Part shown: piece by piece, positions 56,486 through 64,000 of the stretch | Layout: every line of letters starts with the position of its first letter | Numbering within the stretch: the stretch's first letter is position 1 | Assembly: GCF_000344805.1 (NCBI RefSeq) | Contig: NC_020453.1 | Span: 5,365,001-5,429,000 of the forward strand | Direction of reading: 5' to 3' | DNA: 64,000 nt | Source: Bradyrhizobium oligotrophicum S58 | Lineage (GTDB): Bacteria; Pseudomonadota; Alphaproteobacteria; Rhizobiales; Xanthobacteraceae | Notes under the pieces: model-generated | The model's database searches: none | What the model was told of the DNA's origin: nothing | The model's input: the letters and a program-made list of their open reading frames with translations, nothing else | Position numbers and translations under genes: made by a program

Positions 56486-57003
56486 ACAAAGTGACGAGCA
56501 CGCGTTCGGGTTCCATCACGATCGTCGTCGCCAATCGGCTGCCCCCGGGACGGCCAGGCGGTGTTTCGAAAGCTGTCGGAATCGTCAGAGCTGAAGCAGA
56601 AGGCACAAAGGTCATTGGTCACAAGCGACGCGTGTGGCCGCATCTCATCAAACTCCCCAGGAGCGCCCTCAGAGCGGCAAGACCGCCAGCGGCATCTGTC
56701 ATGAAAGAGAGTCCGACATCATAGTCTCGCAGACTATCAGAGGGGCCCGGATCTCCGGCCCCCTGGAGTTAGTTCGCGGTCGCGCCGCTGCAAGACGGGT
56801 TAGGCAGGTAGCAGACACTCTGTCGCACCTCATCGTTCATCTAGCTGAACGTCGACACGCACGCGTGCGCTCTTGAAACCCAATCAGGCGACACATATTT
56901 TCGCTTAACACCCCTTGGTCCGGGCCCCTCTGGTGAAGCTGCCGGTGCGCTCACGATGTCGGACCTGACGACATCCATCTCACCGGCCTCGAGAGGACCC
57001 GTC
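56486..57003. other. Intergenic region upstream of terC
   Basis: 518 bases, no convincing gene. Two tandem hairpins, ATAGTCT CGC AGACTAT (56721-56737) and GGGGCCCGGA..TCCGGCCCC (56742-56762), lie in the middle. No yybP-ykoY manganese riboswitch consensus could be found although TerC genes often carry one. Confidence 0.45.
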
Positions 57004-57981
57004 GTGGAATTCCTGTTCATCGCGTTTGCCGGCAAGCCCGTCTGGATGTGGCTTGCCTTTATTGCAATCGTGCTCGCCCTCCTCGTCTTCGATCTCGGCA
57101 TCCTCCATCGCAAGACGCGCGAGATCTCGGTCCGCGAGAGCCTCGTCATGAGCGCCGTCTACATCATGCTCGCGCTCGCCTTCGGCGGCTGGGTGTGGTG
57201 GCAGCTGGGCGGAGAGGCCGGCACCGCCTATCTCACCGCATTCACGATCGAGAAGGCGCTGGCGATGGACAACGTCTTCGTCATCGCGATGATCTTCAGC
57301 TACTTCGCGATTCCACGCGCCTATCAGCACCGCGTGCTGTTCTGGGGCATCGTCGGCGTGATCGTGCTGCGCGCCATCATGATCGGCCTTGGCGCAGCCA
57401 TCGTGGCGCAGGCGAGCTGGATCCTCTACGTCTTTGCGCTGTTTCTGGTCGCGACCGGCATCAAGATGCTGGTGTTCAAGGACAAGCCGCATGATGTCGG
57501 CGCCAACCCGGCGCTCAACTGGGTGCGCCGCCGCTTCGACGTCACGGACCGCCTGCATGGGGAGCGCTTCTTCGTGCGTCAGCCCGATGCCAAGGGCAAG
57601 CTGACCTGGTTCATGACGCCGCTGTTCCTCGCACTGATCCTGATCGAGTTCGCCGACGTCATCTTCGCCGTCGACTCGGTGCCTGCGATCTTCGCGATCT
57701 CGACCGACCCATTCGTAGTCTACACCTCGAACATCTTCGCAATCCTGGGGCTGCGCGCGCTGTACTTCGCGCTGGCTGCGATGGTCGATCGCTTCCAGTA
57801 TCTCAAGCTGGCACTGGCGGCGGTGCTGATCTTCATCGGCTCGAAGATCTTCCTGGCCGACCTGCTCGGGCTCGAGAAGTTTCCGCCGGCGCTCTCGCTC
57901 GGCATCACCTTTGGTCTGCTTGGCGCCGGCATCGCCTATTCGCTGTGGAAGACCCGGCCTGCGGTCGGGCAGGCCGAGTGA
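57004..57981 (+). CDS. terC: TerC-family integral membrane protein
   Basis: 325 residues from GTG 57004 with GAGAGGA 6 nt upstream (an ATG at 56956 in frame lacks a ribosome site). Seven to nine spans with the TerC signature EKALAMDNVFVIAMIFSYFA near 75 and IEFADVIFAVDSVPAIFAIS near 220; the Asp/Glu pair in each repeat suits metal binding. TerC/Alx proteins export manganese or protect exported metalloproteins. The ExoD gene follows 32 bases later. Confidence 0.93.
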   Translation: MEFLFIAFAGKPVWMWLAFIAIVLALLVFDLGILHRKTREISVRESLVMSAVYIMLALAFGGWVWWQLGGEAGTAYLTAFTIEKALAMDNVFVIAMIFSYFAIPRAYQHRVLFWGIVGVIVLRAIMIGLGAAIVAQASWILYVFALFLVATGIKMLVFKDKPHDVGANPALNWVRRRFDVTDRLHGERFFVRQPDAKGKLTWFMTPLFLALILIEFADVIFAVDSVPAIFAISTDPFVVYTSNIFAILGLRALYFALAAMVDRFQYLKLALAAVLIFIGSKIFLADLLGLEKFPPALSLGITFGLLGAGIAYSLWKTRPAVGQAE

Positions 57982-58013
57982 CGAACTCAAGCAAGCATAG
58001 GTCGAGCGTGGCA

Positions 58014-58961
58014 ATGAACGATGTCGCACCCAACGAAGAGATGTCGTCGGCGCCGCGCCGCCATAATGGGCCGATCAGCCGGCGGCTGCTGGCCATCGCG
58101 CGCACCGTCCGATCAGACGAGCCTTCGGTCGGCGAACTGTTCGACGGCCTGGAGTCGGAGGGGCTGGGCCTCACTCTGCTGCTGCTGACGCTGCCGGCGC
58201 TGATCCCGCTGCCCGGCCCGTTCGGCATGGTGTTCGGCACGCTGGTGGCCCTGGTCGCGCTGCAGATCCTGTTCGGCGCCGAGCGGCTGTGGCTGCCGGA
58301 GACGCTGCGCCGGCGGCCGGTGCCGCAGCGGCTGCTGCGCAACGTGATCCGCGCCGGGCTCGACTGGGCCGGCTTTGCCGAGCGCGGCCTGCGCGAGGAA
58401 CGCCTGGTCTGGCTGACCGGGCGCCCTGCGCGGATGCTGCTCGCATTGCCGCTGCTGCTGATGGCCGTCACCATCATCCTCCCGATTCCGATGGGCAATG
58501 TGATGCCGGCACTGGCGCTGATCGCCGCATCGATCGGCTTCATGGCCTGCGACGGCCTTGCCGTGCTGGTGTCGATCCTGATTGCCATGGCCGCGGTGGT
58601 CTGGACGGCGGTCCTGCTCTACACCGGCGCTGCAGCAGCGGACTACGCGGCCACGCTGCTGGCGCGTCTCGCCGTGCAACTGCGCGCGATGCTGGAGAGC
58701 GTCGGCGTCGATCTCGGCTTTGCCGCAGGCGTTGCGACGGCATTTGCGATCGCAACCGGTATCGCCGCCCTCGCCTTCTGGATCCAGGCCGTGCGCCATC
58801 GGCGACGCCCGCGCACGGTGGCCGATCCGGCGCAGGACCCACGCGAGCGCACGCGCGCAATGACTCGCCGCGGCCGCGGCCTGGTGGCCGCCGCGAGCAT
58901 TGCCACCGTCGCCGCCGCGGTCTGCATCGCGACGCGCTTCATGCTCACGGGTTGGATCTGA
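58014..58961 (+). CDS. exoD: ExoD-family exopolysaccharide synthesis protein
   Basis: 315 residues from ATG 58014 (MNDVAPNEEMSSAPR). About four to six spans; family segments are GELFDGLESEGLGLTLLLL, PLPGPFGMVFGTLVALVALQ and LVWLTGRPARMLLALPLLL. ExoD is needed for exopolysaccharide production and symbiotic invasion in Sinorhizobium. It may be co-transcribed with terC. The C-terminal ~60 residues carry an extra arginine-rich segment and a last span. Confidence 0.87.
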   Translation: MNDVAPNEEMSSAPRRHNGPISRRLLAIARTVRSDEPSVGELFDGLESEGLGLTLLLLTLPALIPLPGPFGMVFGTLVALVALQILFGAERLWLPETLRRRPVPQRLLRNVIRAGLDWAGFAERGLREERLVWLTGRPARMLLALPLLLMAVTIILPIPMGNVMPALALIAASIGFMACDGLAVLVSILIAMAAVVWTAVLLYTGAAAADYAATLLARLAVQLRAMLESVGVDLGFAAGVATAFAIATGIAALAFWIQAVRHRRRPRTVADPAQDPRERTRAMTRRGRGLVAAASIATVAAAVCIATRFMLTGWI

Positions 58962-59173
58962 TGTTCCGCCCCTGACGAGCGTGGCCGTGATGCAGATGGG
59001 CGTCGCAATGCCCGGCGGACATATCTTCGTGAGCGAGCGTCAGCCCCAACGGTTGCCCTTGTCATTGAAGCAGCAACAAAAAATGCGACCCATAGGTCCT
59101 GGCGTGCCAAGCACCACCAGCCGACTGCCAGAAATGCCACTGTCCCTTCCCGCAGGCCGGGGCTATACGAGAC

Positions 59174-60949
59174 ATGACTGTCACTAAACGGTTACAGAAT
59201 CGACACATGCCCGATTCGGACGCAACGGCGGCGATCCGCGGCAGCGACCGTGGCGTCGGCGTGCTGGATAAAGCTCGGTCCGCGAACAGCGATCAAACCG
59301 GCGCCGCCGACACCCTCGCGCAGCAACTCCCGGAGCAGACGGCCACGCAGGGTGACGCGGCAGCGCCTGGCACAGACGTCGCGGCACCGTCCTTGCCGGA
59401 TCCGGCGGCCGGCACCGGCCATGAGATCGAGCTGAAGCTCATCGTCGCGCCCGATCAGCTCGCCGGCTTCAACAACGCACCGATCGTCGCGGCGCATGCG
59501 CGCAACAAGGGTTCGCGCAAGCACCTGACATCCGTCTACTACGACACGCCGAAGCGCACGCTGTGGAAGAACGGCTTCACCTTGCGTGTGCGCCAGAGCG
59601 GCTCACGCTTCGTGCAGACCATCAAATCGCAGCACACCGACGATCCGCTCAAGCGCGGCGAATGGGAGGCGAGCGTCGCCTCGCTGGCGCCGGATGCGGC
59701 GCTGGCGGCCGCGCTGTTGCCGGAGGAACTTCGCGCCACGCTCGCGGATGCGACGCTCGAGATGGTGTTCACGACCGATGTGCATCGTCACGCGCGCCTG
59801 CTCGATCTGCCGGGCGCGACGATCGAGATCGCGTTCGACAGCGGCGTCGTCAAGGCCGGCGAGCACAGCGAGGTCGTGAGCGAGATCGAGCTGGAGCTCA
59901 AGAGCGGCAATCCGGCCGCCATCTATGAGATCGCGCTGCGCCTTGCCGAGCACGGCCCCATCAAGCCTTCGATCCGCAGCAAGTCGGCGCGCGGCTTCGA
60001 TCTCGCAGCCGGCGCGGCACCAGGCGCCGAGAAGCCGCGCAAGCCGCGCCTCGATCCGGCGGTGTCGCTGGACGAGAGCTTCGCCATCGTCCTGCGCGGC
60101 AGCCTGCAGCATCTGCTGCAGGCGATGCCGGCCGCCGAGGACGGCCGTGATCCGGAAGGCGTGCACCAGCTGCGCGTGGCGCTGCGCCGCCTGCGCGCCG
60201 CGCTGCATTTGATGCAGCCGCTCGGCGCCTCGGCGACGCTCGATGGCCTCGAGGCAGATGCACGCTGGCTGGCGCAGAACCTCTCGGCGGCGCGCGACCT
60301 CGACGTGTTCCTGACCGACACGCTGCCCGAGATCGCGGAGGCCTGCACCACCGTCACAGGCTTCGACGCGCTCCGCGCGCTCGCGGAACGGCAGCGTGAT
60401 CTCGCCTATCGCAAGCTGCGCATCGCGCTCGCAGACCGCCGCTGCGCCAGCTTCGTGCTCGGCCTCGGCGAATGGATCGAGGCCCGCGGCTGGCGCAACG
60501 ACGTCTCCCCCGATGATCTCAGACGTCTCGCGGCGCCTGCGATCGATTTCGCCGGAGATGTGCTGTCGGAGCGGCATCAGAAGGTGCTCAAGCGCGGACG
60601 CCGCTTCAAGAAACTCCCCGCCGAGCGGCGCCATCGGCTGCGGCTCGCGTTGAAGAAACTTCGCTACAGCATCGACTTCCTGCTGCCGCTCTACGGCGCG
60701 AGCAAGCCGGCAAAGAAATATGCCAGGACGCTCGCCGGCCTGCAGGAGCAGCTCGGTCACTACAACGACATGGCCGTCACCGCCGGCGTGATCGACAGCC
60801 TCGGCACCACCTCGACCGACGCGGCGGTCGCGGCCGCCGCGATCAGCGGCTGGCACGCCCACGCGATGGCCGGCGTCGAGGGCCCGTTGCGCGAAGCGTG
60901 GCGCGCCTTCGCCAAGGCGCCGACGCCGTGGGAGGCCGAGGACGCGTGA
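59174..60949 (+). CDS. CYTH-CHAD domain protein (inorganic triphosphatase-like)
   Basis: 591 residues. An N-terminal ~80-residue segment is Ala/Gln-rich and polar. CYTH domain from ~82 (HEIELKLIVAPDQLAGF) has the ExExK start and VYYDTPKRTLWK; it probably acts on inorganic triphosphate. A CHAD domain from ~315 has GVHQLRVALRRLRAALHLM, LAQNLSAARDLDVFL and a later LALKKLRYSIDFLLPLYG, a helical phosphate/polyphosphate-binding module. A start at 59207 is also possible. Single gene. Confidence 0.9.
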   Translation: MTVTKRLQNRHMPDSDATAAIRGSDRGVGVLDKARSANSDQTGAADTLAQQLPEQTATQGDAAAPGTDVAAPSLPDPAAGTGHEIELKLIVAPDQLAGFNNAPIVAAHARNKGSRKHLTSVYYDTPKRTLWKNGFTLRVRQSGSRFVQTIKSQHTDDPLKRGEWEASVASLAPDAALAAALLPEELRATLADATLEMVFTTDVHRHARLLDLPGATIEIAFDSGVVKAGEHSEVVSEIELELKSGNPAAIYEIALRLAEHGPIKPSIRSKSARGFDLAAGAAPGAEKPRKPRLDPAVSLDESFAIVLRGSLQHLLQAMPAAEDGRDPEGVHQLRVALRRLRAALHLMQPLGASATLDGLEADARWLAQNLSAARDLDVFLTDTLPEIAEACTTVTGFDALRALAERQRDLAYRKLRIALADRRCASFVLGLGEWIEARGWRNDVSPDDLRRLAAPAIDFAGDVLSERHQKVLKRGRRFKKLPAERRHRLRLALKKLRYSIDFLLPLYGASKPAKKYARTLAGLQEQLGHYNDMAVTAGVIDSLGTTSTDAAVAAAAISGWHAHAMAGVEGPLREAWRAFAKAPTPWEAEDA

Positions 60950-61033
60950 AGCTCGGTTGCCGATGATCTCGGTTGGTGGACTGCATTGATCTGGTTCAAG
61001 ACGTTCGGTCGAAACGTGTGTCAGCGTGAACGC

Positions 61034-61246
61034 ATGAAGATATCCAGCATGACATGTCCGCATTGCCGTGCAGCCTATGAGATCGCGGAGTCGACGTCCG
61101 CCGTGGGCGCTGCCGGTCGGTTCGACTGTGGCGTCTGCGGGACGCCACTGGCGGTGTGGGACGAGCCGAAGCTGCGGGCCTTCCGTCTGGAAGTGCCGCC
61201 CGAGCACAAATATCCGCGCGTGCCGACCCCGCCCTGCTTCGCCTGA
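61034..61246 (+). CDS. Small zinc-ribbon protein
   Basis: 70 residues from ATG 61034. It has two CxxC knuckles (CPHC and CGVC) 24 residues apart: MTCPHCRAAYEIAES then RFDCGVCGTPLAVWDEPK, as in small MJ0042-type zinc ribbons. The C-terminal third (VPPEHKYPRVPTPP) is Pro-rich. A start at 61049 is possible. No function known; a nucleic-acid or protein adaptor is plausible. Confidence 0.65.
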   Translation: MKISSMTCPHCRAAYEIAESTSAVGAAGRFDCGVCGTPLAVWDEPKLRAFRLEVPPEHKYPRVPTPPCFA

Positions 61247-61459
61247 GACCCGCGTTCCGGATTCCGGAACGTCTCGTCGCGATCTGCCGGCGTCGTCCAC
61301 GCATCCATGCATAGCGCCATGATCCGGCCAGTGGCGGGCGGCAGCTTGCCTCGCTTTTTGGACCGGGCCATAGTTGCCGGATTGCGCGGCAGCCACGCGG
61401 CCTTTCGGGCCGCCTCTGCAGCAGCGCCCCAAATCTCCACAGCGAGCAGATCCCTTCTC

Positions 61460-62632
61460 ATGCCCATCCTCAACAGCATCGCCGCGCTCTCCGATGAAAT
61501 GGCCGCCTGGCGCCACGACTTCCACGAACATCCCGAGCTGCTCTATGAAGTGCATCGCACCGCCGGCATCGTCGCCGACAGACTGCGCGCATTCGGCTGC
61601 GACGAGGTGGTGACCGGGATCGGCCGCACCGGCGTGGTCGGCGTGATCCGCGGCCGCAAGTCCGGCTCGGGCAAGACCATCGGCCTGCGCGCCGACATGG
61701 ACGCGCTGCCGATCGAGGAGACCTCGGGCGTGCCCTACGCGTCGAAGACGCCGGGCCTGATGCATGCCTGCGGCCATGATGGTCACACCGCGATGCTGCT
61801 GGGTGCCGCGAAATATCTCGCCGAGACCCGCAATTTCGACGGCACCGTGATCGTCATCTTCCAGCCTGCCGAGGAAGGCGGCGCCGGCGGCAAGGCGATG
61901 GTCGACGACGGCCTGATGACGCGCTGGGGCATCCAGGAGGTCTACGGCATGCACAACATGCCGGGTGTCCCCGAAGGCCATTTCGAAATCTCGCCGGGCG
62001 CGATGCTGGCCTCGGCCGATGCGATCCACATCAAGGTCACGGGCAAGGGCGGCCATGGCGGCGCCGGCCCGCACAAGGCGATCGACAGCATCCTGATCGC
62101 CGCACAGATCGTCAACGCGCTGCAGTCGATCGTCGCGCGCAACGTCGATCCGCTGAAGTCGGCCGTGATCTCGGTCTGCGCGATCCATGGCGGCACCACC
62201 TTCAACGTGATCCCCGAAACGGTCGAGATGCTCGGCACCGTGCGCACGCTCGATCCGGAGATCCGCGACCTCGTCGAGAAGCGCATCGTCGAGGTCGTCG
62301 AGGCCACGGCGCGCGCCTATGGCGGCTCGGCCGAGGCGATCTACGAGCGCAAATATCCGGTGACGATGAACCATCCCGCCCAGGCCGCTTTCGCCGCCGA
62401 CGTCGCCCGCGAGATCGCCGGCGGTGAGCGCGTCAACGACCGCGCCATTCCCCTGATGGGCGGCGAGGATTTTGCATTCATGCTGGAAGCGCGGCCCGGC
62501 GCCTTCGTGTTCCTCGGCATGGGCCCCGGCAACGAGTGCCACCACCCGGCCTACCGCTTCAACGACAACATCCTCAGCGCCGGCGCATCCTACTGGGTGA
62601 AGCTCGCCGAAAAGAGCATGCCGGCGAACTGA
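61460..62632 (+). CDS. M20-family amidohydrolase (hippurate hydrolase-like)
   Basis: 390 residues from ATG 61460. Metal and catalytic motifs are GLRADMDALPIEETSG, HACGHDGHTAMLLGAA, QPAEEGGAGGKAM, HNMPGVPEGHF and the final CHHPAYRFNDN. This is the M20D branch (hippurase, indole-acetyl-amino-acid hydrolase type), which frees amino acids from N-acyl conjugates. A plant-hormone conjugate substrate is possible but unproven. Cytoplasmic. Confidence 0.93.
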   Translation: MPILNSIAALSDEMAAWRHDFHEHPELLYEVHRTAGIVADRLRAFGCDEVVTGIGRTGVVGVIRGRKSGSGKTIGLRADMDALPIEETSGVPYASKTPGLMHACGHDGHTAMLLGAAKYLAETRNFDGTVIVIFQPAEEGGAGGKAMVDDGLMTRWGIQEVYGMHNMPGVPEGHFEISPGAMLASADAIHIKVTGKGGHGGAGPHKAIDSILIAAQIVNALQSIVARNVDPLKSAVISVCAIHGGTTFNVIPETVEMLGTVRTLDPEIRDLVEKRIVEVVEATARAYGGSAEAIYERKYPVTMNHPAQAAFAADVAREIAGGERVNDRAIPLMGGEDFAFMLEARPGAFVFLGMGPGNECHHPAYRFNDNILSAGASYWVKLAEKSMPAN

Positions 62633-62647
62633 TCACCCCGTGAAGAC

Positions 62648-62784
62648 GTAGGGTGGGCAAAGCAGCCGCCGAAGGCGGCAGCGTGCCCACCGTCGGGCCG
62701 CATTCTTCGCCGCAAGATGGTGGGCACGGCGCCACCACGATCTCACGCGGCGAGACAGCACGGCCGCGCCCTTGCCCACCCTAC
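62648..62784. repeat. Family C palindromic repeat
   Basis: Arms GTAGGGTGGGCAAAGCAGCC and TTGCCCACCCTAC with the inner GGCAGCGTGCCCACCG / GGTGGGCACGGCGCC pairing, as at 53404-53544. It lies between convergent M20 and MDR genes. Confidence 0.88.
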
Positions 62785-62801
62785 ATTCTACCTAACCTGC
62801 T

Positions 62802-63815
62802 TTATCCGATCGCGATCGCCACCTTGCCGAAATGCGTGCCGCTCGACATGTAGTGGAACGCCTCGCGCGCCCCGGTGAACGGAAACACGCGATCGACGAC
62901 CGGCTTGACCTGATGCAGCGCCAGCGCATTCGCCAGAGCCTGCAGATCCTCGACCGATCCGACCGTGACACCCTGCAGCCGCTGCTGCTGCATCACCATC
63001 AGCGGCAGGCGCAGCTCTGATGCCGGCGCGCCGGCCAGCACGCCGATGAAGGCGATGGTGCCGCCGATCCTGGTGGCGCGGATGGACTCATTGAGCGTGC
63101 CGACGCCGCCGACCTCGACGACGAGATCGACACCCTGCCCGGTGATTTCGCGCGCCTTCCTGCCCCAGTCCGTCGTCGTCCTGTAGTTCATGACGACATC
63201 GGCTCCCATCGCCTTCAGCCGCTCGATCTTGGCCTCGCTCGACGAGGTCGCAATCACCCGGGCGCCCGCCATCTTCGCGATCTGCAGCGCCGCGATCGAG
63301 ACGCCGCCGGTGCCCTGCGTGAGCACGGTCTGGCCCGGCCTGATGCCGCCGAGCTTGACCACCGCGCTCCAGGCGGTGACGCCGGCGCACGGCAAGGTCG
63401 CGGCCTCGATGTCGGTGAGATGCGCCGGTGTCCGCACCAGCGCATGCGCAGGAAAGATCCGATACTCCGTGAGTGTGCCGTCGACCGCGCCGCCGAGCGC
63501 CGCGCGCATCCTGGCCTCGCTTGGCTCGCCGCCGATCCAGCTCTCGAAGAAGCTGCCGATGATGCGGTCGCCCGGCGCCAACGCCGTCACGCTCTCGCCG
63601 ACAGCCTCGACCACGCCCGCGCCGTCCGACAGCGGCACCAGCGGAAACTTCTGCCGCGAGCCGTAGCCGCCCTTCACGGTCAGCAGGTCACGGTAGTTGA
63701 GGCTCGCCGCCGTCAGCCGCACCAGCACCTCGCCGCGCCCGGGCTGCGGCACGGGCTTGTCGACCAGCGCGAGCGCATCGATCCCGCCCGGGCCCTGCAG
63801 CTCATAGCATCTCAT
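62802..63815 (-). CDS. Zinc-independent MDR oxidoreductase (NADPH:quinone reductase-like)
   Basis: 337 residues from ATG 63815 with GGGAGA 6 nt upstream. Medium-chain dehydrogenase fold without the four structural cysteines or catalytic zinc set. Cofactor site VLTQGTGGVSIAALQIAKMA, and segments SLNYRDLLTVKGGYG and VPLSDGAGVVEAVGE. Likely reduces quinones, enones or similar with NADPH. Convergent with the M20 gene. Confidence 0.9.
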   Translation of the reverse strand: MRCYELQGPGGIDALALVDKPVPQPGRGEVLVRLTAASLNYRDLLTVKGGYGSRQKFPLVPLSDGAGVVEAVGESVTALAPGDRIIGSFFESWIGGEPSEARMRAALGGAVDGTLTEYRIFPAHALVRTPAHLTDIEAATLPCAGVTAWSAVVKLGGIRPGQTVLTQGTGGVSIAALQIAKMAGARVIATSSSEAKIERLKAMGADVVMNYRTTTDWGRKAREITGQGVDLVVEVGGVGTLNESIRATRIGGTIAFIGVLAGAPASELRLPLMVMQQQRLQGVTVGSVEDLQALANALALHQVKPVVDRVFPFTGAREAFHYMSSGTHFGKVAIAIG

Positions 63816-63943
63816 CCGATGTCTCCCGCCCTCGGCCGCGCTGTCACCGCACGCATTCCCGACCGATGGTGGAGCGTTTCGCATCCTTGATCAAGCCGCC
63901 CCTCGTTCCGCGTCGCGGACAAACAAGCCGCACGTCGCGGCGT

Positions 63944-64000
63944 TCACGGCATGAACCGGCCGGGCGCCGGCAGCTGGTCGTCATCGATCAAGGGGATCAC
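63944..64000 (-). CDS. Possible 3' end of a gene cut by the window edge
   Basis: Reverse-strand frame open from the edge, giving VIPLIDDDQLPAPGRFMP and a TGA at 63946-63944. The remainder lies outside. Codon use is ordinary but 18 residues are too few to identify. The rest of 63816-63943 holds nothing recognised. Confidence 0.3.
   Translation of the reverse strand: MIPLIDDDQLPAPGRFMP

Noticed and set aside
56486..57003. yybP-ykoY manganese riboswitch before terC
   Set aside because: Expected for some TerC genes, but the conserved three-way-junction core was not found in the leader.
59603..62545. Reverse-strand open frame of 980 codons
   Set aside because: Antisense to the CYTH-CHAD and M20 genes, with low-complexity Asp/Arg/Gly composition and no domain.

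Overview
The window is high-GC DNA from an alphaproteobacterium, most likely a Bradyrhizobium or close relative. This is an inference from gene families (high-affinity branched-chain amino acid uptake, ureide catabolism, aerobic CO-dehydrogenase-type genes, a secreted EF-hand-type protein, ExoD and TerC proteins) and from abundant palindromic intergenic repeats of the GTAGCCCGGATGAGCG and GTCATTGCGAGCGCAGCGAAGC types. No rRNA, tRNA, phage, transposase or CRISPR array was recognised. Coordinates of starts were chosen by Shine-Dalgarno match, family N-termini and overlap with the upstream stop.

Layout. 1-2.5 kb: a lipid-linked sugar transfer pair (partial GT39 and GT2-GtrA) with a possible 38-residue membrane peptide. 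2.7-6 kb: small membrane protein, DUF72-DUF488 pair, secreted tannase-family esterase. 6.1-11 kb: a tightly coupled tetR-HlyD-ABC-permease efflux operon ending in a membrane class III adenylate cyclase, with a 26-bp TetR-type operator in front. 11.3-13.4 kb: alcohol dehydrogenase, DUF2000 and DUF4189 proteins. 13.6-20.5 kb: a CO-dehydrogenase-type cluster (coxG, coxS, coxM, coxD, coxE, split xdhC, molybdopterin/NTP-transferase fusion) that lacks the catalytic large subunit. 20.7-22.5 kb: enol-lactonase-like hydrolase, membrane protein and a 49-residue Q/G-rich protein. 22.8-28.1 kb: a complete livHMGF-livK import system with a strong terminator. 28.3-31.7 kb: divergent receiver protein and hybrid histidine kinase. 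31.9-37.4 kb: P1 peptidase, EF-hand protein, rpe-allA-allE and dctA.

38-47 kb is richest in repeats and unusual genes: a protein kinase fused to a universal-stress domain next to a phosphoesterase, an S1/P1 nuclease bracketed by ~215-bp composite inverted repeats, and a three-gene operon (MotA/TolQ/ExbB-like channel, single-span protein with a YfaP/DUF2135-like periplasmic domain, two-span protein) that looks like an undescribed ion-driven membrane machine. A two-component NarL-type pair lies divergent to it. 46.6-49.7 kb holds a tetR with a coupled 57-residue gene and a perfect 15-bp-arm palindrome, purB, and a secreted orphan.

49.8-56.5 kb: a large DUF2235 hydrolase-like membrane protein with a lectin-like tail flanked by imperfect direct repeats, cytochrome b561, an FtsH protease and a diacylglycerol-kinase-like enzyme. 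57-64 kb: TerC, ExoD, CYTH-CHAD protein, zinc-ribbon protein, M20 amidohydrolase and a zinc-independent MDR oxidoreductase; the last ~180 bases hold only a possible gene end.
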